Shown here piece after piece: positions 53,779 through 62,726 of a stretch of DNA of 64,000 nucleotides (the first letter of the stretch is position 1; every line of letters starts with the position of its first letter). The position numbers were made by a program, and so were the translations under genes. The notes under the pieces are model-generated. The model was not told where the DNA came from. It saw only the letters and a list, made by a program, of their open reading frames with translations, and ran no database searches. The stretch comes from Buttiauxella selenatireducens. Lineage in GTDB: Bacteria; Pseudomonadota; Gammaproteobacteria; Enterobacterales; Enterobacteriaceae. Where the stretch lies: positions 1,922,001 through 1,986,000 of the forward strand of contig NZ_CP133838.1 in assembly GCF_031432975.1 (NCBI RefSeq), written 5' to 3'.

Positions 53779-54793
53779 GTTGCATTCTCCTTGCGAGTCC
53801 GTTCACGGTTTCACGAACAATAATGAGTAGCGCTATCCACAAACCAAAAGTGCCGAGGATGGCGAGCCAACCGTCGGTGCCTGCGGGTAGTGAATACGGA
53901 TTAAATTGCGCGTTAAATTTCGGTATGGTCTGTACCTGAATCAGTAATGTCCAACGCATCAGCCAGCACAACGCCATCGCACTCAACGCCTGCAAAATAC
54001 GTAATGGCATCGATAACGGCTGATACAAAGCCACGCAGCCAATTCCCAGCGATATCAACCCAAGTACCGCCCACCCTGCTGCGTAGTATCTGGCTGAGGA
54101 CGACACGGCAAGCCAGTCGCGGATAGCCACCCCGGACAACGTATCGCCGGTAACCCAAATAGTGACAACGATGGCAAGTAGCCCCAACGTCCAGATCTGC
54201 GCCAGAGCCAGTTTTCGCTGTAACGCCCGTTCATCACCAAGTGAAACGACGAGCAGGGCAAAAAAGGTCTGGAAAGCACTGAGGAACATAACAAACGGAA
54301 ACGCGTAGCTAAACCAGATGGGACGGGCATACACGACCGAGACTTCACGACCGGTATACGTCAGCAATCCTACTGCGAGTAAAGCGCTTGCCAGAGCCAG
54401 CCATTTCGTCACGCGGTAGCTTTTTTGAGTAAAACGCTTGAGTTGTTGTGCAAGAAACCACAAGCCCAGAACCCCGGTAAAGAGCGGCAGAAACAGTGCG
54501 CCCCACGGCATCCAAGACCAGGGCGTTGGATAAGCGTAGAAATGCCAGAAGCGGGCGGTTTGATGCAGATCCGCCGTGAGCGCCAGAGGTGCGGTGATGG
54601 AACACGTTAAGGCAATCAGCAGTGTCAGGTTTTCAAGTGTTGCCGACTCTTTTTTACGCCAGTGAAGAACGCAGGCAAACAGGGCGGCACAGGTGGCAAT
54701 GCCGATGAAAAAGAAGTACTGCACCGCCCAGGGAAGCCAGCTTATCTCCTGCGGACGTGTCAGCACTTCCTCGATAATCAGAGAAGGGTTCAT
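53771..54793 (-). CDS. ttrC: Tetrathionate reductase membrane subunit TtrC
   Basis: A 340-residue integral membrane protein of the NrfD/PsrC type with about nine helices (YFFFIGIATCAALFACVLHW, LFLPLFTGVLGLWFLA, FGLWIALLIIVRETVNG). It takes electrons from the quinol pool and passes them to TtrB. It sits between ttrB and ttrA: its ATG follows the ttrB stop immediately and its end overlaps ttrA by eight bases, so all three are one transcript. No defect is visible. Confidence 0.95.
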   Translation of the reverse strand: MNPSLIIEEVLTRPQEISWLPWAVQYFFFIGIATCAALFACVLHWRKKESATLENLTLLIALTCSITAPLALTADLHQTARFWHFYAYPTPWSWMPWGALFLPLFTGVLGLWFLAQQLKRFTQKSYRVTKWLALASALLAVGLLTYTGREVSVVYARPIWFSYAFPFVMFLSAFQTFFALLVVSLGDERALQRKLALAQIWTLGLLAIVVTIWVTGDTLSGVAIRDWLAVSSSARYYAAGWAVLGLISLGIGCVALYQPLSMPLRILQALSAMALCWLMRWTLLIQVQTIPKFNAQFNPYSLPAGTDGWLAILGTFGLWIALLIIVRETVNGLARRMQHG

Positions 54794-55528
54794 TTAAACC
54801 TCCTGCCAGAGTGCGGATTGCGCGCGTCCCATCAATGGGGTGACGAAGGCTTCATCCAGACCTAAATAGAAAACATGGGGCTGGGTGCCGCTTTCGGGCT
54901 TCAACACCTTGATGGCGTCGTGGTTTGCATGAAGCATTTGCGAGATACGACTGTTGGGATCCTTCAGGTCGCCGATAATACGAGCACCGCCGACGCAAGA
55001 CTCCACGCAGGCGGGGAGCAATCCGGCTTCCAGACGGTGGACGCAGAAGGTGCATTTATCGGCGGTTTGGGTTTCGTGATTGATAAAGCGTGCGTCATAG
55101 GGACAGGCCTGCACGCAATAAGCGCAGCCGACACAACGTGTGTTGTCGACGACTACAATGCCGTCTTCCCGCTGAAACGTCGCCTGAACGGGGCAAACAG
55201 GCACGCAGGGCGGGTTATCACAGTGGTTGCACAGGCGGGGCAGCAGCACGTTGGTGACGCTTTGTTCGCCTTCAAGTCGCACCTGATATTGATTTACATG
55301 GGTGCGAAATTCGCCCTGTGGTGTCTGGTTTTCAATAGCACAACTGACCGTACAGGCCTGACAACCAATACAGCGGCGCAAATCGATGAGCATGGCATAT
55401 CGATGGTGTGCGGATCCTTCATGTCGTTCAGGAGAGAAGGGGAATTTTGCATGAGCCAGCGGCACCAAAGAGGCACCCGCACTCAGAATGCCCAATTGCT
55501 GGAGAAACTGCCGTTTACTACTGTCCAT
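54794..55528 (-). CDS. ttrB: Tetrathionate reductase iron-sulfur subunit TtrB
   Basis: A 244-residue ferredoxin-like protein with four [4Fe-4S] cysteine clusters: CIGCQACTVSC, CNHCDNPPCVPVC, CVGCAYCVQACPYDAR and CTFCVHRLEAGLLPAC. The N-terminus (MDSSKRQFLQQLGILSAGAS) is a Tat-like signal with a KR pair, as in Salmonella TtrB. It carries electrons from TtrC to TtrA in the periplasm. ATG 55528 is chosen by this match; the longer frame to 55561 adds eleven residues before the signal. It is the first gene of ttrBCA. Confidence 0.95.
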   Translation of the reverse strand: MDSSKRQFLQQLGILSAGASLVPLAHAKFPFSPERHEGSAHHRYAMLIDLRRCIGCQACTVSCAIENQTPQGEFRTHVNQYQVRLEGEQSVTNVLLPRLCNHCDNPPCVPVCPVQATFQREDGIVVVDNTRCVGCAYCVQACPYDARFINHETQTADKCTFCVHRLEAGLLPACVESCVGGARIIGDLKDPNSRISQMLHANHDAIKVLKPESGTQPHVFYLGLDEAFVTPLMGRAQSALWQEV

Positions 55529-55703
55529 ATTTTCTCCCGTCGTGATGCAACAACAAAACATTGGTCACGTCATTGACTGACTAGTGATGTATAAAAAATG
55601 TCTATGATTTACAGTGTAAAAATCATGGAGGGGCGGCTCTATTGTGGTTAACCACATACCCGGCTTGTTGTTGATCTAAAACATAATCAACAAGGATATT
55701 TCG
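55529..55703. promoter_or_regulatory. Divergent ttrB-ttrS control region
   Basis: 175 bases between the two divergent ttr operons. Candidate protein sites are an inverted repeat ATGATTT/AAATCAT at 55604-55626 and a perfect 14-base palindrome TGTGGTTAACCACA at 55643-55656. TTGAT...ATCAA-like halves (TTGATCTAAAACATAATCAA, 55670-55689) recall an FNR box but with wider spacing. In Salmonella ttrBCA needs TtrR and FNR; which palindrome binds which protein is inference. Confidence 0.6.
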
Positions 55704-57485
55704 GTGAACGGCATACAAATGAGATGCCTGGCATTATTGATGTCAGCGGTCATGATGAGCGGTGTGGCATGGGCGCAGACGTGGAATATTGGCATTCTGG
55801 CGATGCGTGGAGAGGTGTTGACGCGCAGCCACTGGCAACCGTTAGAGAGATTGCTCAATCAACAAATACCCGGCGAGCAGTTCCATATCCAGGCGCTGGA
55901 TCTGCATCAAATGCAGGAAGCGGTTAACCGCAAAACGGTACAGTTCGTGGTGACCAATCCGGCGCAGTTTGTGCAACTGAACAGCCATTCACCGCTGCGT
56001 TGGCTGGCTTCTTTGCGTTCTGGTCGCGGTGGCCAGGCTGCGAGCAATGTTATCGGCAGTGTTATCCTGACCCGGCGCGACAGTGGGATCGAAAACGTAC
56101 ACGATCTGATCGGCAAAACCGTAGGCGCGATTGATGCGCAGGCTTTTGGCGGCTATTTGCTGGGGTATAAGGCGCTGAGTGATAACGGCATTCGTCCGGA
56201 GCGGGACTTGAATTTGCGTTTCACGGGGTTCCCGGCTGATGCGCTGCTGTATTTGTTACGCGAAAAAGCCGTTCAGGCGGTGATTGTACCGGTATGCCTG
56301 CTAGAAAATATGGATGAAGAGGGGCTGGTCCATAAAGAAGATTTTGTCGCGGTGTTAAACCATCCATCCTCAATTCCCTGCTTAACCAGTACGCCGCTTT
56401 ATCCCAACTGGTCATTTGCGGCATTGCCGAGTGTCAGTGATGAACTGGCGGATCGCGTCACGAAAGTTTTATTCAATACACCGCAGGACTCGCCTTTTCA
56501 TTGGGGGGCTCCGGCTTCTACAAGCCAGGTCGAAACGTTGTTACATGACGTGCGTCAGCATCCACAGCAGCGGCGCTTGTGGTTGGATATCAAAAGCTGG
56601 CTGATACAACATCAATGGGTGATGGGCGGAGTGGCGCTGGTTCTGCTCATGCTCACGCTAAATTATATCTGGGTCATGCTACTGGTACGGCGGCGCGGTC
56701 AGCAGATAGAGCGTAATAATGTTCAGCTTCGTCAGCAGGAGCAGGCGCTGGAAACGGCAAGGCAAATGAGCGTGTTGGGGGAGATGACCTCCGGTTTTGC
56801 CCACGAACTGAATCAACCGCTTTCTGCTATTCGCCATTATGCCGAGGGATGTCTGATCCGCCTTGAATCTCAGAATGAACACCACCCGCTACAGACGGCG
56901 CTGAAAGAAATTGCCAGTCAGGCCCAGCGAGGGGGCGACACACTGCGAAATCTGCGCCATTGGGTCAGCCAGGCGCAAGGTAACCCGGTCATGACGGAAG
57001 AGTGGCGATGCGTCAATATTCGTGACGCTATTTTGCACGTCTGGCAATTATTGCGCATGGCGCAGCACTTTCCGGCGGTAACGCTGGAGTTGGACGTGGA
57101 TGCAAGGCAGACCCTGAATTTGCCGCCAGTTCTGCTTGAACAGGTGTTGGCGAACCTTATCCTGAATGCGGCACAGGCAGGTGCAAAAAAGGTGTGGATT
57201 GTGGTGGAGCATAAAGACGAGGGGGCGCGAATCACCTTACAGGATAATGCCGGAGGGATGGATGACGAGTTATTACGTCAGGTTTTCCAACCCTTTATGA
57301 CGACCCGCGATGAGGGAATGGGGCTGGGGTTGGTGATTTGTCAGCGTCTGGTTCGTTATGGCCTGGGAGAAATCACTATCAAGAATCAACGGGCCGCAGA
57401 CGGCCAAATGGGTGTGGCTGTAATGTTAGATTTTTCGCGCAGGGAGGAGCAAAAACGCGATGGCGAGAATTCATTTACTGGATGA
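55704..57485 (+). CDS. ttrS: Tetrathionate sensor kinase TtrS
   Basis: A 593-residue sensor histidine kinase. It has a signal peptide (LALLMSAVMMSGVAWA), a periplasmic substrate-binding-like sensor domain (TWNIGILAMRGEVLTRSHWQ to about residue 295), one transmembrane helix near 306-328, then the kinase core. The phosphorylated histidine is His367 in GFAHELNQPLSAI, followed by ATP-binding boxes (LANLILNAAQAGA, DNAGGMDDELL, GMGLGLVICQRLV). It senses tetrathionate and signals to TtrR. The start is GTG 55704; ATG 55719 is the alternative. The 3' end overlaps ttrR by 26 bases. The match to Salmonella TtrS is close throughout. Confidence 0.95.
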   Translation: MNGIQMRCLALLMSAVMMSGVAWAQTWNIGILAMRGEVLTRSHWQPLERLLNQQIPGEQFHIQALDLHQMQEAVNRKTVQFVVTNPAQFVQLNSHSPLRWLASLRSGRGGQAASNVIGSVILTRRDSGIENVHDLIGKTVGAIDAQAFGGYLLGYKALSDNGIRPERDLNLRFTGFPADALLYLLREKAVQAVIVPVCLLENMDEEGLVHKEDFVAVLNHPSSIPCLTSTPLYPNWSFAALPSVSDELADRVTKVLFNTPQDSPFHWGAPASTSQVETLLHDVRQHPQQRRLWLDIKSWLIQHQWVMGGVALVLLMLTLNYIWVMLLVRRRGQQIERNNVQLRQQEQALETARQMSVLGEMTSGFAHELNQPLSAIRHYAEGCLIRLESQNEHHPLQTALKEIASQAQRGGDTLRNLRHWVSQAQGNPVMTEEWRCVNIRDAILHVWQLLRMAQHFPAVTLELDVDARQTLNLPPVLLEQVLANLILNAAQAGAKKVWIVVEHKDEGARITLQDNAGGMDDELLRQVFQPFMTTRDEGMGLGLVICQRLVRYGLGEITIKNQRAADGQMGVAVMLDFSRREEQKRDGENSFTG

Positions 57486-58065
57486 CGATGTGGCGGTAAC
57501 TCAGGCCTGCGCATTTTTGCTTGAAAGCCTGGGGTATGAGGTTTGCTGCTGGAATGAAGGGGCGAAGTTTCTGTCTCAGGCTGACCTGTACCAGACGGGA
57601 GTCTTGTTGTTGGATATGCGCATGCCGGGTATGGATGGTCAGGCCGTGCATGAGGAAATGTTGCAACTCGGCAGTACGCTGGCGGTGGTATTCCTCACCG
57701 GTCATGGTGATGTCCCAATGGCTGTGGAGCAGATGAAACGCGGAGCGATAGATTTTCTGCAAAAGCCCGTTTCTGCAAAACCGCTTCAGGTTGCGCTGGA
57801 ACGTGCGTTGCTCGTTTCTGCGCAGACGTTCGATAGACAAAAGATTGTCGCTTGTTATCAGCAACTCACGCCGAAAGAGCGAGAGTTAGCCGGGCTGGTG
57901 GCAAACGGGTTAATCAACCGGGAGATTGCCAACGCAATGAACATTGCGGTACGAACGGTGGAGGTGCACCGCGCCAGAGTGATGGAAAAAATGCAGGCGG
58001 GCAGTCTCGCTGAACTGGTGAATCGACTTCAACAGGTACGGGAGTCATTTCTGTTGCTGAGTTGA
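57460..58065 (+). CDS. ttrR: Tetrathionate response regulator TtrR
   Basis: A 201-residue FixJ-type response regulator. The receiver domain has the acidic pocket DDD near residues 8-10, the phospho-acceptor Asp52 in LLLDMRMPGMDG, the switch Thr in VVFLTGHGDVPMA and Lys in FLQKPVS. A LuxR-type helix-turn-helix covers about 140-195 (LTPKERELAGLVANGLINRE, VRTVEVHRARVMEKM). It activates ttrBCA when phosphorylated by TtrS. ATG 57460 lies within the end of ttrS, so both are made together. A degenerate tRNA-Asn tail and terminator follow 24 bases later. Confidence 0.95.
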   Translation: MARIHLLDDDVAVTQACAFLLESLGYEVCCWNEGAKFLSQADLYQTGVLLLDMRMPGMDGQAVHEEMLQLGSTLAVVFLTGHGDVPMAVEQMKRGAIDFLQKPVSAKPLQVALERALLVSAQTFDRQKIVACYQQLTPKERELAGLVANGLINREIANAMNIAVRTVEVHRARVMEKMQAGSLAELVNRLQQVRESFLLLS

Positions 58066-58088
58066 AGGGGGATAAAACAGTTAAATCC

Positions 58089-58158
58089 ACGCAAACAAAA
58101 AAGCCCGCTTAAGTTTCCTTAATCGGGCTTTCGAATTTGGCTTCTCTGGCTGGGATCG
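58089..58158 (-). repeat. Second, degenerate tRNA-Asn tail plus terminator
   Basis: These 70 bases match 43928-43997 (displaced tRNA-Asn terminator and att repeat) at about 63 positions in the same orientation. The hairpin AGCCCGCTTAAG...CTTAATCGGGCT (58102-58129, one mismatch) has a minus-strand TTTTTTGTTTG tail, so it can terminate the puu transcript coming from puuB. The tRNA part (AATTTGGCTTCTCTGGCTGG) has five differences from the intact tail. No tRNA body adjoins it. It marks an old tRNA-Asn locus or former att junction. Confidence 0.8.
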
Positions 58159-58232
58159 CCTTTGCCAGTAGCCTTTGCGTGATAGGTATCGGTTGTTGGG
58201 TCACTCACTAACGCCTGTGACCCCTGTTTATT

Positions 58233-59513
58233 TTATACCCCAAGGCGGTCGCGCAGGCTGTAGTAAGCCGCCCCCATAGCGGTAAATGGAATGCGGAAAG
58301 TGCGGCCACCCGGGAACGGGTAGTGCGGCAGATTCGCAAAGGCATTGAAGCGTTCTGCATCGCCGCGCAGCAATTCGGCTATCAGACGGCCCGCCAGATG
58401 GGTATAGGTGACACCATGGCCGCTGCAACCCTGACTGTAATAAATATTGTTATCCAGACGTCCAACCTGTGGCAGGCGCGACAGCGTCAGCAGGAAGTTA
58501 CCGGTCCAACTGTAGTCAATTTTCACCCCTTTCAGCTGCGGGAAGGTCTTCAGCAGATTTGGCATCACCAGACGCTCAATGTCTGCCGGATCGCGTGCGC
58601 CGTACACCACACCGCCACCGTATAGCAGACGGTTATCTGCGGTCAGACGGTAGTAATCCAGCAGATAGTTGCAGTCCTCCACGCAGTAATTATTTGGGAT
58701 AAGCGAACGCGCAACTTCATCGCTCAGCGGTTCAGTGGTCAATACTTGCGTACCACATGGCATGCTGCGTTTCGCCAGTTCCGGCTCCACTTTATCGCCC
58801 AGATAGGCGTTCCCCGCCACAATCACATATTTCGCCGTCACTTTGCCTTTAGCCGTATTCACCACCGCCGGGCTGGTATGCTGAATGTTAGTCACCGGTG
58901 ATTGCTCAAACACCCGGCCACCGTTCAGACGGATGGCGTTCGCTTCGCCAATCGCCAGATTCAGCGGATGAATATGGCCGCCGCTGTGATCGAGCAGTGC
59001 GCCGACGTATCTGTCGCTATTCACTTCACGTTTCAACTCGTTAGCATCCAGCAACTCCAGATGGGTGTTGCCGTAGCGCTCCCAGTTGGCTTTTTGCTCT
59101 TCCAGTTTTTCCAACTGCTTATGGTTCATGGCCACAAACAGGCCGCCCGGGCGATAGTCGCAATCAATCTGGTAGCGTTTGATGCGTTCACGAATAATTT
59201 CGCCACCTTCGAACATCATGCTGCCGAGCATTTTTGCCGCGTCAGCGCCATAAGTGCGCTCAATGACATCGATGTCGCGGCTATAAGAGTTAACTAACTG
59301 ACCGCCGTTGCGTCCGCTGGCACCGAAGCCGATGCGCGCGGCTTCGAGCAGCACCACGTCGTAACCCATTTCAGACAGATGCAGCGCCGAAGACAGCCCT
59401 GTGTAACCGCCGCCGACCACACACACGTCACAAGTGACGGATTCCGAAAGCTGCGGGAAAGGTTCGTACTGATTGGCGCTTGCCGCGTAATAACTGCTGG
59501 TATGTTCAGTCAT
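58233..59513 (-). CDS. puuB: Gamma-glutamylputrescine oxidase PuuB
   Basis: A 426-residue FAD-dependent oxidase of the DAO family. The N-terminal dinucleotide-binding motif is VCVVGGGYTGLSSALHLSE, and the C-terminal FAD contact is GCSGHGVTYTHLAGRLIAE. It oxidises gamma-glutamylputrescine to gamma-glutamyl-gamma-aminobutyraldehyde with release of ammonia and hydrogen peroxide. It follows puuC with two bases between, as in E. coli. In E. coli puuE comes next; here the operon ends at a terminator shared with a tRNA relic, and puuE is not in this position. Confidence 0.95.
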   Translation of the reverse strand: MTEHTSSYYAASANQYEPFPQLSESVTCDVCVVGGGYTGLSSALHLSEMGYDVVLLEAARIGFGASGRNGGQLVNSYSRDIDVIERTYGADAAKMLGSMMFEGGEIIRERIKRYQIDCDYRPGGLFVAMNHKQLEKLEEQKANWERYGNTHLELLDANELKREVNSDRYVGALLDHSGGHIHPLNLAIGEANAIRLNGGRVFEQSPVTNIQHTSPAVVNTAKGKVTAKYVIVAGNAYLGDKVEPELAKRSMPCGTQVLTTEPLSDEVARSLIPNNYCVEDCNYLLDYYRLTADNRLLYGGGVVYGARDPADIERLVMPNLLKTFPQLKGVKIDYSWTGNFLLTLSRLPQVGRLDNNIYYSQGCSGHGVTYTHLAGRLIAELLRGDAERFNAFANLPHYPFPGGRTFRIPFTAMGAAYYSLRDRLGV

Positions 59514-59515
59514 GA

Positions 59516-61003
59516 TTAAGGCTCCAGTGAAATCCAGATGGTTTTCAATTCGCTAAATTTTTCTAATGCGTGCAAAGACTTATCTCGCCCGTTACCGCTT
59601 TGTTTGTAACCGCCAAACGGCACCGTCATATCGCCATCGTTATAGTTATTGACGAAAACGGAGCCTGCTTTCAGGCGACGGCTCATGCGGTGCGCCCGCG
59701 ACAGATCGCGAGTCCATACGGCGGCTCCGAGGCCATAATCGCTGTCGTTGGCGATTTCCAGTGCCTGTGCCTCGGAGGTGAAGCGGGTGATGACCAGAAC
59801 CGGCCCGAAGATTTCATCACGACTTACGCTGGCAGTTGGGTTGGTATCGAGGAAAATCGTCGGGCCAATCGCGGCAGGGTGTTGAGCGCTCCGGCCATCC
59901 AGCGCCAGTTTTCCCTCGGTTTCGCCGTTGCGAATAAAACTGTGTACGGTATCAGCGTGGGCGTTATCAATCAGCGTACCCATGGTGGTATTCGGGTCGA
60001 GCGGGTTGCCTGGCTGCCAGTTTTTTGCCTGCTCTTTCAGGAGTTCGATAAACTCATCGGCAATACTTTCTTCCAGCAACAGGCGCGTCCCGGCGATACA
60101 CACCTGGCCCTGATTGTAGAAAATACCCGCAGCAGCCGTGGCGGCGGCTTTTGCTAAATCCGGGCAGTCGGCAAACACGATATTGGCACTTTTACCACCG
60201 GCTTCCAGCCAGACACGTTTCATGTTGCTATCGCCCGCGTCTTTCAGCAGTTGCTTACCGGTGCGGGTAGAACCTGTAAAGGTGATAACGTCTACATCCG
60301 GATGCAGGGACAACGCCTGGCCGGCTTCGTGGCCAAATCCTGGGATGACGTTAAACACGCCGTCGGGCAAACCGGCTTCTTTCGCCAGTTGCGCCAGGCG
60401 AATGGCGGTCAAAGGGGATTTTTCGGAAGGTTTGAGGATAACGCTGTTACCCGCAGCCAGCGCCGGGCCAAGTTTCCAGCAGGCCAGCAGTAATGGGAAG
60501 TTCCACGGCACGACGGCGGCAATAACACCCACAGGTTCACGGACGATCAGCGCTAAATCATTCACCCCCGTGGTGGCGACTTCACCGTAAACTTTATCAA
60601 TTGCTTCGGCGTACCAGCGGATGGCGCGGGCACTACCGGGAATATCATCACGCAGGCTATGGCGAATAGGCTTGCCGGTATCCAGTGTCTCCAGCAGCGC
60701 CAGTTCCTCGTGATGCTGTTCCATTAAATCTGCCAGCTTATTTAATACGGCTTTACGTTTGGCGGGCGAGGCCTGCGACCAGTCGCCGCGCTCGAAAACG
60801 TCACGTGCCGAGCGAACGGCAAGATCGACATCGGCTTTTTTACCCCGCGCAACCTGTGCCAGTGTGTGTTGTGCTGCCGGGTCGAAAATATCGAAGGTAC
60901 TATTATCCTGAGTCGGACAATATTCACCGTTAATAAACAAACGGGTTTCTATCGCGATATTTTTCACTTTTTCCTGCCAGTAGTTCAGATTCTGAAAGTC
61001 CAT
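59516..61003 (-). CDS. puuC: Gamma-glutamyl-gamma-aminobutyraldehyde dehydrogenase PuuC
   Basis: A 495-residue NAD(P)-dependent aldehyde dehydrogenase, matching E. coli PuuC (AldH). The active-site Glu is in VWLEAGGKSANIVF and the nucleophilic Cys in NQGQVCIAGTR; the cofactor-binding segment is VITFTGSTRTGKQL. It oxidises the aldehyde made by PuuB to gamma-glutamyl-GABA. It is the third gene of puuDRCB, separated from puuR by 153 bases holding a strong hairpin, so its level may be set partly by RNA structure. Confidence 0.95.
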   Translation of the reverse strand: MDFQNLNYWQEKVKNIAIETRLFINGEYCPTQDNSTFDIFDPAAQHTLAQVARGKKADVDLAVRSARDVFERGDWSQASPAKRKAVLNKLADLMEQHHEELALLETLDTGKPIRHSLRDDIPGSARAIRWYAEAIDKVYGEVATTGVNDLALIVREPVGVIAAVVPWNFPLLLACWKLGPALAAGNSVILKPSEKSPLTAIRLAQLAKEAGLPDGVFNVIPGFGHEAGQALSLHPDVDVITFTGSTRTGKQLLKDAGDSNMKRVWLEAGGKSANIVFADCPDLAKAAATAAAGIFYNQGQVCIAGTRLLLEESIADEFIELLKEQAKNWQPGNPLDPNTTMGTLIDNAHADTVHSFIRNGETEGKLALDGRSAQHPAAIGPTIFLDTNPTASVSRDEIFGPVLVITRFTSEAQALEIANDSDYGLGAAVWTRDLSRAHRMSRRLKAGSVFVNNYNDGDMTVPFGGYKQSGNGRDKSLHALEKFSELKTIWISLEP

Positions 61004-61116
61004 GCCAACTCCTTATAACTCAATAAGATAATCGGTTTTCCCAGCTTGCAGTCGTCATAATCTGGCTGCAAGATGCCCCAGGAAATAAATCCTGTAAAAA
61101 AGCATCGTATTAAGGT

Positions 61117-61135
61117 GGCCTGAGCAACTCAGGCC
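61117..61135. other. Hairpin in the puuR-puuC gap
   Basis: GGCCTGAG (61117-61124) and CTCAGGCC (61128-61135) form a perfect 8-bp stem with a three-base loop. Neither strand has an immediate T-run. It could slow polymerase or protect mRNA ends between puuR and puuC; this is inference. Confidence 0.5.
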
Positions 61136-61156
61136 GATTAAATCAGGGTATAGAAA

Positions 61157-61714
61157 TCAGAACGTGGTGGGGGTATGAGCACTGATAATGCGGCAGATGC
61201 CTGCCGAGGTGTTGCTGAAGCTGTGAGGTATGCCGGTATTAATGGCATAACTTTGCCCTGCAACGAGGTGATATGTCTGCCCGTTAACGGTCAGTATCAC
61301 TTCACCTTCCAGTATCGTGCCTATTTCCTCACCCTGGTGTTTGATCCTCTCACCGGTTGTTGTTCCCGGTGGGTAAGTCTCGAAGATCATGGCCAGTGTA
61401 CGGTTCGGGTTTCCGTTATGTACTAGCTTCATTGACACACCCTGACTGCCGATCTCAATCAGGTCATCCTGATTAATAATCACCTGCGGCTCATCAGGTT
61501 TTTCCGGTTCTGCGAAGAACTCGGAGAGCGACAGCCCATAAACTTTCAGCAGCTTTTGCAGCGAACTGATAGCAGGACTCACTTTGTCCTGTTCTATGGT
61601 GCTGATGGCGCTATGCGTTAATCCAGACAGTTCGGCGGCACGACGTTGTGAAAGCCCCAATTGTTGGCGGATCTCTGACAAACGTTTACCCGGCGCCAGG
61701 CCGTCATCGCTCAT
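61157..61714 (-). CDS. puuR: Putrescine-responsive repressor PuuR
   Basis: A 185-residue repressor. The N-terminal XRE-type helix-turn-helix covers about residues 9-62 (RLSEIRQQLGLSQRRAAELS, THSAISTIEQDKVSPAISSL). A C-terminal cupin domain at about 105-180 (TTTGERIKHQGEEIGTILEG, YAINTGIPHSFSN) binds the effector. In E. coli PuuR represses the divergent puuA and puuD promoters, relieved by putrescine. Two PuuR-like boxes in the puuD-puuA gap support the same circuit here. It lies 25 bases after puuD. Confidence 0.95.
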   Translation of the reverse strand: MSDDGLAPGKRLSEIRQQLGLSQRRAAELSGLTHSAISTIEQDKVSPAISSLQKLLKVYGLSLSEFFAEPEKPDEPQVIINQDDLIEIGSQGVSMKLVHNGNPNRTLAMIFETYPPGTTTGERIKHQGEEIGTILEGEVILTVNGQTYHLVAGQSYAINTGIPHSFSNTSAGICRIISAHTPTTF

Positions 61715-61739
61715 AGTTGCTTTTCCTTAACAGTAGTGG

Positions 61740-62504
61740 TCAGAGCCGCTGCTTTTCAGCGAGATGGTTCTGACAAGCGGTGATAAAACCTTCAAGCAAC
61801 ATACGCGACAGCGCGTATTCGCTACTGTTCCATTCAGGATGCCATTGCACACCCAGAGCGAACGGGTGATCGTGAATACTGGCCGCTTCAACCAGACCAT
61901 CCTGTGAGCGTGCTTCCACGCGCAGCAATGGGCCCAGTGTTTTCGCGCCTTGTCCATGTAACGAGTTCACCCAAAACGTGTTGCAACCCGGTATTAGCTT
62001 TGAAAGCAATCCTCCTTGCTGAACCTGGACTTCATGAGATGGAGCGTACTGTTGCTCCACCGAAAGCTCTGGATCTTCACGGTGTTCCAAAAACTCTGGT
62101 TGATCGCACAGGCGACGATACAGAGTCCCTCCCGTTGCAACAACAAGTTCCTGCAATCCACGACAGATGGCGAAAATGGGGATGCGCCTTTCCAGACCCG
62201 CGTTAATTAACGCCAGGCTCAGTTCGTCACGCCCGGGATCGGCGTCAGGCTCATCGCCGTTTTCACCATACAGGTGCGGCTGCACGTTACTGGGGCTGCC
62301 TGGCAGGAAGATGCCATCGAGTTTGGGCAGCAAAGCATTCAGGAGTTCCGGCTCCGCCAGCGCATGTGGCAGAGCAATCGGCAAACCGCCGGCATTTAAT
62401 ACGGCATTAAGGTACTTTTCTTGCAACGTCTGGGTCTGGTGACCCTTAAGCCTGTTCCTGCACATCACTACACCGATAACCGGCTTGTCAAATATATTGC
62501 CCAT
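61740..62504 (-). CDS. puuD: Gamma-glutamyl-GABA hydrolase PuuD
   Basis: A 254-residue class I glutamine-amidotransferase-like hydrolase close to E. coli PuuD. The nucleophile Cys is in FAICRGLQELVVATGG, and the His and Glu of the triad are in LGVQWHPEWNSSEYALSR. It releases GABA and glutamate from gamma-glutamyl-GABA, completing the pathway. ATG 62504 with GAGG six bases upstream is preferred over a non-ATG start at 62516. It is the first gene of puuDRCB and is divergent from puuA. Confidence 0.95.
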   Translation of the reverse strand: MGNIFDKPVIGVVMCRNRLKGHQTQTLQEKYLNAVLNAGGLPIALPHALAEPELLNALLPKLDGIFLPGSPSNVQPHLYGENGDEPDADPGRDELSLALINAGLERRIPIFAICRGLQELVVATGGTLYRRLCDQPEFLEHREDPELSVEQQYAPSHEVQVQQGGLLSKLIPGCNTFWVNSLHGQGAKTLGPLLRVEARSQDGLVEAASIHDHPFALGVQWHPEWNSSEYALSRMLLEGFITACQNHLAEKQRL

Positions 62505-62726
62505 GATCGACCTCACATTCTGGACTAAATTATTGCCAAACTAACCCGTATTACTCTTTTTTGCTCAATATCGTTCAATATATTTTCAATCTAGCAGCGT
62601 GATAACCTATTTGCAAACTCACGTTAACATTTGACAAACATTTAAAATGGAGCCATTGTCGAAAAGTGGACATTATATTTAACGGTCGGGATCAGCGACT
62701 GGCATCCAAAGAAACGGTGGTAAATC
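62505..62726. promoter_or_regulatory. Divergent puuD-puuA control region with PuuR-like boxes
   Basis: 222 bases, AT-rich. CGTTCAATATATTTT (62572-62586) and TGGACATTATATTTA (62667-62681) each agree at 12-13 of 15 positions with the PuuR recognition sequence known from E. coli (TGTTCATTATATTTT). A third partial copy, TGCTCAATAT, lies at 62562-62571. The promoters for both operons must be here; exact -10/-35 boxes were not assigned. Confidence 0.7.
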
